64,000 nucleotides of DNA, taken from the NCBI GenBank assembly GCA_964410965.1, contig CAYPIY010000009.1, forward strand, positions 1 to 64,000, written 5' to 3'. Source of the stretch: JBBIRG01 sp964410965. GTDB lineage: Bacteria > CLD3 > SB21 > JBBIRG01. Position 1 is the first letter of the stretch, and every line of letters starts with the position of its first letter. Positions 1 through 8,337 of the stretch are shown here, piece by piece. The notes beneath the pieces are model-generated. The model did no database searches and was not told the origin of the DNA. It saw nothing but the letters and a program-made list of their open reading frames with translations. Made by a program: the position numbers and the translations under genes.

Positions 1-82
1 TGCTGCCAAAAGCATTTTTGACCAAATTTGTTAGTTTTTTGTTCTCTCCCAATTTGAAAATGCGTTCAATAATTTTATTCAT
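1..82 (-). CDS. Partial protein, N-terminus only (cut by window edge)
   Basis: An open frame runs from an ATG at 82-80 leftward off the window, giving 27 residues that begin MNKIIERIFKLGENKKL. A strong Shine-Dalgarno (AAGGAAGG) lies just upstream at about 87-95, so the start is well supported. It sits 36 bases after the stop of the nuclease-like gene and is read in the same direction, so the two are probably co-transcribed. The basic, amphipathic start with a LGE-x-K-x-L pattern faintly recalls the N-terminus of SecA-type ATPases, but 27 residues are too few for a call. Base composition is AT-rich like its neighbour. Confidence 0.6.
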   Translation of the reverse strand, partial: MNKIIERIFKLGENKKLTNLVKNAFGS

Positions 83-118
83 TTCTTCCTTCCTTATGTC
101 GAATTCATGCAATCTCTC

Positions 119-1270
119 TTAACGATGGTTTTTCTGATCTCCATTGCTTAATATTCCTTCAATTTTTTTAAATATTTTTATGAGAGGTGTTTGTGTGATT
201 TTATTGTATACATAGTCTGTAAAATTTTTTATATCCTCAATTTTCGGCTTATCTGCTATTTCAGCACAAATAAAATAATCCTTTCTGTTGGTTTCAAGTT
301 TACGCATGATTTTTTTTTCTTCTTCATCAAATTGGATTTCATTAATTTTACTAATTGATTCAATACCTTTTCCATTTAGCTGAACAGAAATGTATACTTT
401 ACCGTCTTTATTAAAGTAATTTTCAAGCCATACAGTAAAATACACCATACCACATTTTGATAAGAAAATTCGATATTGTGAATTTAATTTCGATTGCAAT
501 GTTAACTCAAGGCCTAACTTATCACATACGTCATTCACTTGTCTAAACATGTCCGCCTTGATTGTTGAATACAGTTCACTTATTTTTTTTATTTTTTCCT
601 GATGCTTGAAAATAAATTCATACTGCTCATTTAGGTTGTTTGTTTGCGTCATAGATTTAATGTTTTGAATGAATTCTTTGAGAATTATTATTTGTTTAAT
701 ATCAGCGTTTAAAAAATATGAACCACATGATTGCTCAACCTGGCTTAGTAACTCATCATGAGTAATGTTTATGAAATCTTTATCTTTAGATAAACCTTGC
801 TCAACTCTTAAAGACAGCACAATGCCAATCTTTTTTTTCTTTACTTTAACTGAGTTAAAATAATCTGAGAGATCGTTATATACATCCGCGTATATTTTAT
901 TTTCTATTATGATTGCGTTTTCCGCTTCGTTGAAATTATCCGATGGCTCAGTGATAACAATGTCAATATAGTTACCTTTGTTCGTGAGCACTTCCCTTTC
1001 AATTTTACAAATGTCGAAATTATTTATAACTGATAATTCATTTTTTAATTCTTTTTTTTGGTAGATAATTTCTGAAAGCGCGGTTAAAAAAAGGTCGCCA
1101 AATTGGTGTTGTCCATTAGGATCTAAGTAGAAAGCATAAAAATTACTCATTACCGTTTCGCGGTGAGGAAAACCTGCAATATCAAAAAGAGTTGTTACCT
1201 TTTGAGGTATGGCTTTAATATCGGCTATAAGAATTTCTTCAAAGTATCGTTCTAATTCTGTCAAATTCAT
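119..1270 (-). CDS. PD-(D/E)XK nuclease superfamily-like protein (PDDEXK_4 type)
   Basis: 383 residues. The N-terminal half has the layout of the PDDEXK_4 family (PF14281): an N-F-Y-A-F-Y-L-D-P segment followed by H-x-F-G-D-L-F at about residues 43-60, then E-R-E (about 91), Y-I-D-I-V-I with the probable metal-binding Asp, and I-I-I-E-N-K-I carrying the E-x-K element (about 120-127). These fit the conserved E...D...ExK core of that nuclease fold. Residues after about 200 are charged and helical without a domain I recognise. Such proteins occur in restriction, defence and other accessory loci; the exact role here is unknown. The gene is far more AT-rich than most of the window (long A/T runs, Lys/Asn/Ile-rich product), which suggests recent transfer, and it is followed by another AT-rich gene that leaves the window. 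Confidence 0.75.
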   Translation of the reverse strand: MNLTELERYFEEILIADIKAIPQKVTTLFDIAGFPHRETVMSNFYAFYLDPNGQHQFGDLFLTALSEIIYQKKELKNELSVINNFDICKIEREVLTNKGNYIDIVITEPSDNFNEAENAIIIENKIYADVYNDLSDYFNSVKVKKKKIGIVLSLRVEQGLSKDKDFINITHDELLSQVEQSCGSYFLNADIKQIIILKEFIQNIKSMTQTNNLNEQYEFIFKHQEKIKKISELYSTIKADMFRQVNDVCDKLGLELTLQSKLNSQYRIFLSKCGMVYFTVWLENYFNKDGKVYISVQLNGKGIESISKINEIQFDEEEKKIMRKLETNRKDYFICAEIADKPKIEDIKNFTDYVYNKITQTPLIKIFKKIEGILSNGDQKNHR

Positions 1271-1440
1271 ATGATTTTATTTCAATTTGATTATATCCAA
1301 TATACAAGAATTGCACTTCCAGCTTTATATCAAAGCGGATTTCAGTATTTCTTATACATATCGCTTATCACCTAATGATTGAATTGATAAGCAAATATAT
1401 GTTTCAAGAATTAATTTAGCAATAAGATTTGCGACGATCC

Positions 1441-1475
1441 AAAATAATAAACCCCTACCATACAGATAAGGGTTT
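1441..1475 (-). terminator. Probable rho-independent terminator of htpX
   Basis: AAACCCCTA (1449-1457) can pair with TAAGGGTTT (1467-1475), eight of nine pairs, with a 9-base loop. On the minus strand the hairpin is followed by a T-rich stretch (TTATTATTTT) and lies 25 bases past the htpX stop. Confidence 0.5.
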
Positions 1476-1499
1476 AAAAACGGGCCTAAATTTATTTCA

Positions 1500-2351
1500 T
1501 TAAACTCCCAGCAAATTCATCTGCCGGAGCCGTTCAATACGCCGTTCAATAGGCGGATGCGTGCTGAAAAGATTCGCGATCGCGCTTCCGGATAAGGGAT
1601 TCACAATAAACATATGCGCCGTGGAAGGTTTGGCGTCCATGGGAATCCGCTGAGAAGCCATCTCTAACTTCTTCAACGCGCCCGCGAGATAGTCGGGGTT
1701 CCCGCTGATCCGCGCGCCGCTCTCATCAGCTAAATACTCCCTTGACCGCGAAATCGCCATCTGAATCAGCATCGCCGCGATGGGAGCGAGTATAATCATC
1801 AGCAACGCGCCGATGGGATTGCCGCCTTCTTCATCATCTGAACTGCGGCCGCCGAATATCATCGCCCATTGCGCCATGTTCGCGATCATGCTGATCGCTC
1901 CCGCGATCGTCGCCGCCACTGTTCCGATCAGGATATCCCGGTTCTTGATATGCCCAAGCTCATGCGCGATCACACCGGCCAGTTCCTGCCGGTTAAGAAT
2001 TTTCATAATGCCTCTCGTCACCGCCACAGCTCCATGCTCCGGATTGCGTCCCGTCGCGAATGCATTCGGCTGATCGCCCTCGATAATATAAACTTTCGGC
2101 ATGGGCAGTTCGGCTTTAACCGCGAGTTCCTGCACCATCGAAACCAATTCCGGTGCGTCGCCGTACTGAACTTCCTTAGCACCGTACATTTTAAGGACAA
2201 TCTTATCACTGAACCAGTAACTCACAAAGTTCATGACCATCGCGATCATAAAAGCGATCACCATGCCACCTTGTCCTCCGATCCATTTGCCGACAAAGAC
2301 CAGCAGCACCGTCAAACCGGTTAAGAGAAAAAATGTTTTAATCGTGTTCAT
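1500..2351 (-). CDS. htpX: Protease HtpX, M48 family membrane zinc metalloprotease
   Basis: 283 residues, the usual HtpX length. Two N-terminal membrane segments (about 5-22 and 27-47) are followed by the cytoplasmic catalytic domain with the zinc motif H130-E-L-G-H134, a second hydrophobic pair (about 142-200), and the SREYLADE segment that supplies the third zinc ligand near residue 207. The family degrades misfolded inner-membrane proteins under envelope stress together with FtsH. The start is ATG at 2351-2349 with an AGGTAAGGTGA stretch upstream. It stands alone, reading away from the TonB-like gene. Confidence 0.95.
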   Translation of the reverse strand: MNTIKTFFLLTGLTVLLVFVGKWIGGQGGMVIAFMIAMVMNFVSYWFSDKIVLKMYGAKEVQYGDAPELVSMVQELAVKAELPMPKVYIIEGDQPNAFATGRNPEHGAVAVTRGIMKILNRQELAGVIAHELGHIKNRDILIGTVAATIAGAISMIANMAQWAMIFGGRSSDDEEGGNPIGALLMIILAPIAAMLIQMAISRSREYLADESGARISGNPDYLAGALKKLEMASQRIPMDAKPSTAHMFIVNPLSGSAIANLFSTHPPIERRIERLRQMNLLGV

Positions 2352-2582
2352 ACATTCACCTTACCTTTTTTCCTTTCGTTTACAGAGTGAGAATATAATT
2401 GAATAATTATCAAACTCAACCCTAATATCATTAAACCTTTCGATACATAAAACGTATAATGGTTTGTATTTATTCCGATAAACCGGCGTAACAACGGGAT
2501 AAATCTGTTTAAACATTTCAAAATATTGATTAATTGAATAAAAACCATTATTCTGCACAACTATGAAAAGAATGGACTTACA

Positions 2583-3428
2583 ATGAAAATCCGCGTAAGC
2601 ATAGGTGAATTTCTGCTGGTCATTCCCCTGCCGGACCTGACGCCTCCTCAGCGTAAAATGCTGCTCGCGGTTATATTATCGCTGATTATAAACGGGTTTC
2701 TTATCGCGCTGATCAAAATCATCGGCGTAGTTCATCCCGATTATAAGGCTTTTCTTGATCCCAATAAAATGGTTGTCATGAACCTGAACGAGGAAGAGGA
2801 AATCAAGAAAGCGAAAGAACTGTTTGAAAATCCCAGGGCTAACCGCATCAAACCAAACCGCGCGAATATTCTTTCAGATGTCAACTCCAAATCGAATATT
2901 GAAACTGTTCCAAAAGACATGACGCTGAATCCGGGAGAAGACGGAAATAAAACTCATAATATTGAAAAGGATGAAACCGAAAAAACCGACAACGAAAACG
3001 AATTCCGGAACAATGAAAACGTGATCCCGTTCATCAATAAACAGCGGCAGTCGGTACTGGAAAGTATTACGAATTCCGGCGAGGGCCAGCGGGGCTGGAG
3101 TGGACAAACCTATGAGCTCAACACCTATCAGTGGGATTTTGCGCCCTATATGCTTAAATGGAAGGACCGGATGACCGGCCATTGGTACAAAATCACATCC
3201 CGGATCAATTTTAATCCTTTTGCTCCACTCGGCAGTATGAAAATTTACGTTAAACTCGACCGTAAAGGAAGACTGATCGATTCCAGGATTCTTGAATATA
3301 ATTGCGACCGTTCGTTTGTATCGCCGGCCTACGCGTCGGTACTGAATTCATTTCCTCTCGACCCGCTTCCCGGAAGTTTTCCTGATGATGTCCTTGAAAC
3401 AACATGGACGATTACGATTACGAATTGA
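2583..3428 (+). CDS. TonB-family C-terminal domain protein
   Basis: 281 residues. A cytoplasmic N-terminus with PLPDLTPPQRK is followed by one membrane helix at about 27-48, a charged Asn/Glu/Lys-rich linker (about 60-165), and a C-terminal domain (about 185-280) with the TonB-like pattern: W-x-x-R-M-x-x-H-W at its start, G-S-M-K-I-Y-V-K-L-D-R-K-G-R-L strand turn, then A-Y-A-S-V and the F-P-L-D-P-L-P signature. TonB-like proteins couple inner-membrane energy to outer-membrane receptors, but some single-copy relatives are structural or gliding/motility proteins. No ExbB/ExbD partners are nearby, so transport coupling is only a possibility. Confidence 0.7.
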   Translation: MKIRVSIGEFLLVIPLPDLTPPQRKMLLAVILSLIINGFLIALIKIIGVVHPDYKAFLDPNKMVVMNLNEEEEIKKAKELFENPRANRIKPNRANILSDVNSKSNIETVPKDMTLNPGEDGNKTHNIEKDETEKTDNENEFRNNENVIPFINKQRQSVLESITNSGEGQRGWSGQTYELNTYQWDFAPYMLKWKDRMTGHWYKITSRINFNPFAPLGSMKIYVKLDRKGRLIDSRILEYNCDRSFVSPAYASVLNSFPLDPLPGSFPDDVLETTWTITITN

Positions 3429-3715
3429 AATCCTTCGCCACGAAGAAAAAACTTAACTCAGAGTTCCACAGAGGATGCGCAGAGAGTCACGGAGAAAAAG
3501 AATGCCTAAGTAATACTTTGCGTTAAACATAAATATTTAAAATACACCTTGCCACGAATCCTCCAGAGACGATCTAGAACACAAAGATAAAGAAAATCCA
3601 AAATAACTCAACCCGCCCAAAAAACATGACCCCTTATAGAAACACAATGCAACATGTTTAGACATCGACCATAAAGACTGACATACTTCGTGTCTCAATG
3701 CCTTTGTGACGAAAT
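3429..3715. repeat. Non-coding gap with degenerate CACGAAG/CACAGAG-type repeat tracks
   Basis: The 287 bases between two convergent genes hold no convincing ORF. They carry purine-rich words such as GCCACGAAG (3437-3445), CCACAGAGGATGCGCAGAG (about 3467-3485), TCACGGAG (about 3487-3494), GCCACGAATC (about 3551-3560) and ACACAAAG (about 3581-3588), and near 3685-3713 the opposite-strand form CTTCGTGTCTC...TGCCTTTGTGACGAA. This is the look of a degenerate intergenic repeat known from many unrelated bacterial genomes. The copies are decayed, so limits are approximate. Confidence 0.45.
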
Positions 3716-4738
3716 CTATTTCCCGAATAAATATTTAAAATCGTAACCTTTGTCCTTAAAGACCTGTTCATTGCGGTCGAAAAAATCCTTTATGGTTTCC
3801 GTGGAAATGACGCTGGTGATTCCGTAACGGATGTCGGTTTTCTGATCCACGAATATATCACCCGAATAAGGCGTACCGGGATCATACAACGACTGATCAT
3901 ATTCTTTTGAAGGCGTAAGGACATAACTGGAGATTGCCGAAACGGATTTTGCCAGGCCCACCAGTTCAAAATTAGGCACACCGTCGCGAATAGCCAGAAC
4001 GGCTCCGCCGCTGAATCCGCGGTTAAACGGCGCATCGGTCAGGAACGATCCTTTTTTATCCTTGTTCGGACTGCTGACAATTCCTTTCGTGATCATCTTA
4101 TGCCCCATCGGAAATCCCATGATGTATATAAATGTCCCCCATTCAAGATCTTTGGAACGCCCGATCGGGTATTTAAAAACGGGCATCATGATATTTGTTG
4201 AACTGAACTTTTTCCCGATAATCGCGATATCCACCTGAGGATCACGGGCGATCACCTCCAGCTCGCCGCTTTCGGGAAAATCCCTGATGAAATTGATTTG
4301 TTTTTCCTTAAGGGTATAACTTTTAACGTACTGGTTGCCGGGATACAGATACGTGATCGAATCCGGAAAATCGACGATATGCGAACAGGTCAGCAGCGCG
4401 ACGCGCTGACCGTCAAAAAAAATCGTTGTCGCCGTACCGACAACCGAGTTATGCGAAAAAGACTCTTTCCCTTTTTTCAGAGCCAGAATATCGGCAAGAT
4501 CGGAAACGGTGATTTTCTGATGCTCACCAAAAGTAAAGGTCTTATAATATGCCGTCGAATACAGCATCCGTATGGTCTCGCCAACATCCCGAAGTTGAAC
4601 CGAGCAGTCCCTGTAGGGGAACTCACTGTCGAACCGTCCGTCCCGAAGCGTAGGATACGCTGTATCCAGGATTTTTTGAGTACAGGAAACATATAAAAAT
4701 AGTCCGGCACTCAGCACAGCCCATCGTATCGGTTTCAT
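3716..4738 (-). CDS. Trypsin-like serine protease lipoprotein
   Basis: 340 residues from the ATG at 4738-4736, chosen because it opens a lipoprotein signal peptide with lipobox LYVSC (Cys19); the longer upstream frame would bury it. The catalytic triad of a chymotrypsin/HtrA-fold protease is visible as His120 in LLTCSHIVD, Asp170 in QVDIAIIG and Ser243 in GFSGGAVL. There is no PDZ domain. Its ATG overlaps the stop of the upstream DUF885-type gene (ATGA), so the two are translationally coupled. It is probably tethered to the periplasmic or outer face of a membrane and may process envelope proteins; the substrate is unknown. Confidence 0.8.
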   Translation of the reverse strand: MKPIRWAVLSAGLFLYVSCTQKILDTAYPTLRDGRFDSEFPYRDCSVQLRDVGETIRMLYSTAYYKTFTFGEHQKITVSDLADILALKKGKESFSHNSVVGTATTIFFDGQRVALLTCSHIVDFPDSITYLYPGNQYVKSYTLKEKQINFIRDFPESGELEVIARDPQVDIAIIGKKFSSTNIMMPVFKYPIGRSKDLEWGTFIYIMGFPMGHKMITKGIVSSPNKDKKGSFLTDAPFNRGFSGGAVLAIRDGVPNFELVGLAKSVSAISSYVLTPSKEYDQSLYDPGTPYSGDIFVDQKTDIRYGITSVISTETIKDFFDRNEQVFKDKGYDFKYLFGK

Positions 4739-5973
4739 ATTTTCCCGTTCGATATTTGTGTTAATTGTGAAGGCATTATGGGTTCCGTCAGCATCTGATG
4801 AAACATTGACCACCGGCTGAGCGGATCGCTTGCGCCCAGAGTTTTGTGATTGATATACGACCTGACCAGGTCCAGCCCGAGATTATAATTGATCACATAA
4901 CTCCGGTACGCATCAAAAAATTTAATTCGCTGAGCGGCTCGCTCCGGTGAAAACAACCCGTATTCCACCAGCCATTGCACCGCATCCTCATATTTCATCG
5001 TTTTGTCCAAATAGCCTCTTGCGGCCTCATTCCCTGCATATGCCAGCCGCTGCGTCAATTCATGAACCCGGTAGTACTGTTCCGCCCCGGCGGGATCAAA
5101 ACCGCATGCCGGGAACAGGCAATCCGATTCAAACATAACGCGTTCTTTTCCGGGAAAGGTCAGCTCAATCCCGAAATTCGCCGTTCCCTCTGCAATCAGG
5201 GATTGCGGACTGAACAGCGGATAAATGGTACATTCCTTCCAGTCCAGTTTCCTCACTAGTTCAGACTCGATCAGGGCATTGTACACATGATGCCCCGGAT
5301 AGCCTTCATGACAGGCCAAATCAATGGCCCGGTCAATATATACCGGCAAATCGGTATTAATCTGTATCAGGCTGAAAAAATCACCCCTATACCAGTTGTA
5401 ACCGCTCCATGGTTTGTCCGAAACATATTCGATGATAAATTTCTCCCCTTCCGGAAGTTGAAGATATTTCCGGGATCGATCCCGGCATTCTCCAATGGCC
5501 AGATGAAAAACCGAATCCAGCAAAGGCTTGGGAATAATATAATCTTTCCTGTACTCAGTGACCCGTGAGGATACAGAACCCTTACCGGGCAGAACCGAAT
5601 CCAGTTCTTTCAGCAATCCTTCAAAATAGGATGCTCCGTAAGTCGGAGCCACGGCGTCATATAAGTTCATCGATTCCTCGTCAAAACTGAATGATTCACC
5701 GTCCAGCATCCTCAACCTGAAGAAGCATGAATGAACCTGTTTGATGAGATACAGCCTTCGGCAATCACTTTTCGGTCCGTAAAAATCTGACTGACGGACC
5801 GAATGAATCAATTCTCCGGCCTCCTCTTTCAGCAAACCGATATTCAGTGTGCCTCTGGCTTTTTCCGATTCGTTTTTCAATGCAGAAGGTCCGTAATACG
5901 CGTCTACATAGTCCGGATCAAACAAGCCCGTTTTTAATATCAATTTGATGTAGCGTTCGGATAGGGTATTCAT
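4735..5973 (-). CDS. DUF885-like putative metallopeptidase
   Basis: 412 residues from the ATG at 5973-5971 (M-N-T-L-S-E-R-Y), preferred over an upstream in-frame start because a purine-rich GAGAAAAGAGATC site precedes it. The motif H222-E-G-Y-P-G-H-H229 is the signature of the DUF885 family of gluzincin-like predicted peptidases, and a downstream E-G-T-A-N-F-G-I-E segment could give the third zinc ligand. There is no signal peptide, so the protein is likely cytoplasmic, in contrast to the coupled lipoprotein protease downstream. DUF885 members are usually 550-600 residues, so this is a short or divergent relative. Confidence 0.75.
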   Translation of the reverse strand: MNTLSERYIKLILKTGLFDPDYVDAYYGPSALKNESEKARGTLNIGLLKEEAGELIHSVRQSDFYGPKSDCRRLYLIKQVHSCFFRLRMLDGESFSFDEESMNLYDAVAPTYGASYFEGLLKELDSVLPGKGSVSSRVTEYRKDYIIPKPLLDSVFHLAIGECRDRSRKYLQLPEGEKFIIEYVSDKPWSGYNWYRGDFFSLIQINTDLPVYIDRAIDLACHEGYPGHHVYNALIESELVRKLDWKECTIYPLFSPQSLIAEGTANFGIELTFPGKERVMFESDCLFPACGFDPAGAEQYYRVHELTQRLAYAGNEAARGYLDKTMKYEDAVQWLVEYGLFSPERAAQRIKFFDAYRSYVINYNLGLDLVRSYINHKTLGASDPLSRWSMFHQMLTEPIMPSQLTQISNGKI

Positions 5974-6073
5974 GTGATCTCTTTTCTCTATTGGCTGGAT
6001 TTTAAAATTGTCCCCGAAAATGAAGTGTGCCAAAAGGGACTCCGTGCAGAAAAGCGAAGGACTGCATACAAGT

Positions 6074-6955
6074 TTATTTTGATGCCGTTTCGAGGTAATT
6101 GAACAGGCCGTGTCCCAGAAATTCCTGTTCCTGGTAACGGAGAACCATCAGCAGACCATTGTCGGCCTGTTCTGCCGATGCGGAGATGAGAATATCCGTA
6201 TAATTCGCACCGCTGATCTCATATTGCTCGTTCCACATGCCCAGTTCGATACCGAATGTATTCTGCGGCGCTTTTTCACTTCCATTTTCAATGAACAGGT
6301 TCTTATAAGTCACGGAAAACTCCGCTGGTTTGGGCATTCCCGGCCCCAGCGCCACGAAATGATATCCGGTGCCCGCGCCTGATTCCTCCCGGATTGCTAT
6401 GAACCAGGCTGATTTCCCCTTTTTCTTTGTATCCTGAAAATGATACCTGAACACGCGGATATTGTTTTTGGAGTATTTCCAGAACCGTTCAAAAACCTGC
6501 ATGATTTCAAACGTATTTTTCAGACGAATGGACTGCTCTGCAATTTCAAATGTCAGCCCCCCGGCCCGGAAAACCTGGTACGGATCGTCTGTCATTTTTT
6601 TCCTGGTTAACAAATCACCGCTCCAGAACACCGATATCCCCATGTTCAGGTCGATCTCCACACTTAATCCATCAGTCAGAATCCATTCCAGCATTCGCAT
6701 ATCCGGAGGCAGGATCATTTTCTGACCGATTGCACGGTTAAGGCTCTGGGGCAGTTCCGACTGAAACTGGGTTTCCAGGGAATCGATCATCAGATAGCGG
6801 CCAACCTCAGCCTTGGCTGTCCTGACCACCGATTGTTTTAATTCTATGGTTTGTTCCTGTGCCCTGATGCCAATCCCTGAGAAGAAAAACATTAGTATAC
6901 AAATTGCGGATACGGAAAGTAAAGTACTCTGAACGGAATTAAATGACGGCTTCAT
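6074..6955 (-). CDS. Exported protein of unknown function
   Basis: 293 residues. The N-terminus is a signal peptide (hydrophobic segment about 11-31, cleavage likely after IRAQ near 33). The mature part is mixed alpha/beta with no motif I recognise. A Shine-Dalgarno GAGGA lies 5-6 bases before the ATG. It stands upstream of, and reads the same way as, the DUF885/protease pair, with 100 bases between, and is divergent from the sorting-domain protein at 7222. A periplasmic role is inferred only from the signal. Confidence 0.75.
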   Translation of the reverse strand: MKPSFNSVQSTLLSVSAICILMFFFSGIGIRAQEQTIELKQSVVRTAKAEVGRYLMIDSLETQFQSELPQSLNRAIGQKMILPPDMRMLEWILTDGLSVEIDLNMGISVFWSGDLLTRKKMTDDPYQVFRAGGLTFEIAEQSIRLKNTFEIMQVFERFWKYSKNNIRVFRYHFQDTKKKGKSAWFIAIREESGAGTGYHFVALGPGMPKPAEFSVTYKNLFIENGSEKAPQNTFGIELGMWNEQYEISGANYTDILISASAEQADNGLLMVLRYQEQEFLGHGLFNYLETASK

Positions 6956-7221
6956 GAAATCCTCATCACAAATAGTAAAGTGTAACTCATCACCTTATCG
7001 GGCTTCCTTACCCTGCACCATGCGAATATATATAATTTATGCGAGATAATAAACATTTTTTAAACATTGGAATTGTTCCTCTTTCCGGTATCGTAATACC
7101 AAAAAAATTGTGAAAAAACTTGGATTTTGAAATTATTTCAGGTAACTTGCTTATCAGGAATGAATAGTGCAGGAACGGAGTGATTCCGATTCGTTAAGGC
7201 AGGTTTAAGTACGAGGTATGA

Positions 7222-8295
7222 ATGCTCATTGTTACAAAAGCTGTCTTTAAAAAACAAATCATGATCGTATCGATAATTTTCGCAATTCTGCTTGTCAGTA
7301 ATTCCTATGCCCAGTTAAAAATGGAACTTAATTTCGGAGAGGAAGACAATTTCATAGCCACAAAAAAATCGGTTGGTTCATCCCTTTCCGTATCCGGTTT
7401 CACCAACCAGCTGATCACGCACGGAAATTACCTGATCACTATACCCCCTCACGCAAGCCCGTCCGGCGGCCATTGCCTTGAACTCAACGGCATCGATCAG
7501 TACATCATGCTTCCGGCCGCAGCCGACATACAGATGACAGGGAACCTCGCCTTCTCCGTATCGATGTGGATACAGGCGGAAACCTCGGTCCGGCATGGCG
7601 ATATCGTCAATTCCGATAACGGCTTCATCTCCGGTTACCGTTTGTACTTGGAAGACAGGCAGCTGAAACTTGAGATCCGGGAAGAAAAGAAAGAAATATT
7701 CACTCTTGACAGTCTGTTAAATGAATCCGACTGGATGCATATCGGATTCATATGCGACGGTGCGGGAGACAGCATGTCTTTCTATCTCAATGGTTCCCCG
7801 GTTCAGACCAAGCCTTTTACGATCGTATCTCAGGTTGTAACGGGAGGATTTACATCCATCGGCGGCGCAATCCGCAATCCTCAGCCTGATTTTTTAAAGG
7901 CCAGGATCGACGGTTTCCGGTTTTTCGCAGGCTTTGACACCGTATTTGAAAATATCCGGAAAATCATATCTTCCAGGGAAACCCTTTTTTCAAGAAAGAA
8001 CCGCCGGATTGCGGAACTGCCGTTTGAATTGAATCAGAACTATCCGAACCCTTTCAACGCTTCCACGAAAATATCCTACAGCCTGAAAAAAGAAGGACTG
8101 GTTACCTTAAAAATCTATGATCTTCTGGGCAATCGCGTAACCATTCTCTTCGAGGGCGAACAGACGGCAGGATTCTACGAGTTTTTCTGGAACGGAACCG
8201 ATTCGCACGAAAAGCCTGTTCCCAGCGGCATCTATATGATTCGTCTTGAATTCAACCAGTGGGTACTGACCCGGAAAATGGTTCTTGTCAAGTAG
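7222..8295 (+). CDS. Secreted LamG-like protein with type IX-style C-terminal sorting domain
   Basis: 357 residues. A signal peptide ends near NSYAQ (about 31). Residues 80-250 look like a concanavalin/LamG jelly roll (CLELNGIDQYIMLP, then FSVSMWIQAE, then SDWMHIGFICDG, spacing typical of LamG_3). The last 90 residues are a Por-secretion/FlgD-like sorting domain: NQNYPNPFNASTKISY, IYDLLGNRV, SGIYMIRL and a closing basic KMVLVK. In FCB-group bacteria this tail directs type IX secretion or surface anchoring. Start: GAGG lies about 5 bases ahead of the ATG. Probable cell-surface or released glycan-binding protein; the ligand is unknown. Confidence 0.85.
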   Translation: MLIVTKAVFKKQIMIVSIIFAILLVSNSYAQLKMELNFGEEDNFIATKKSVGSSLSVSGFTNQLITHGNYLITIPPHASPSGGHCLELNGIDQYIMLPAAADIQMTGNLAFSVSMWIQAETSVRHGDIVNSDNGFISGYRLYLEDRQLKLEIREEKKEIFTLDSLLNESDWMHIGFICDGAGDSMSFYLNGSPVQTKPFTIVSQVVTGGFTSIGGAIRNPQPDFLKARIDGFRFFAGFDTVFENIRKIISSRETLFSRKNRRIAELPFELNQNYPNPFNASTKISYSLKKEGLVTLKIYDLLGNRVTILFEGEQTAGFYEFFWNGTDSHEKPVPSGIYMIRLEFNQWVLTRKMVLVK

Positions 8296-8337
8296 TTATT
8301 TTCCGGTGATGGCTCCCGTTCAGACCCTGCACAGATA

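Noticed and set aside
2348..2560. 70-codon minus-strand frame that overlaps the htpX start by ATGA
   Set aside because: The product is low in charge balance and AT-driven, a different frame of the same DNA is also open, and there is no good ribosome site; the overlap is probably chance.
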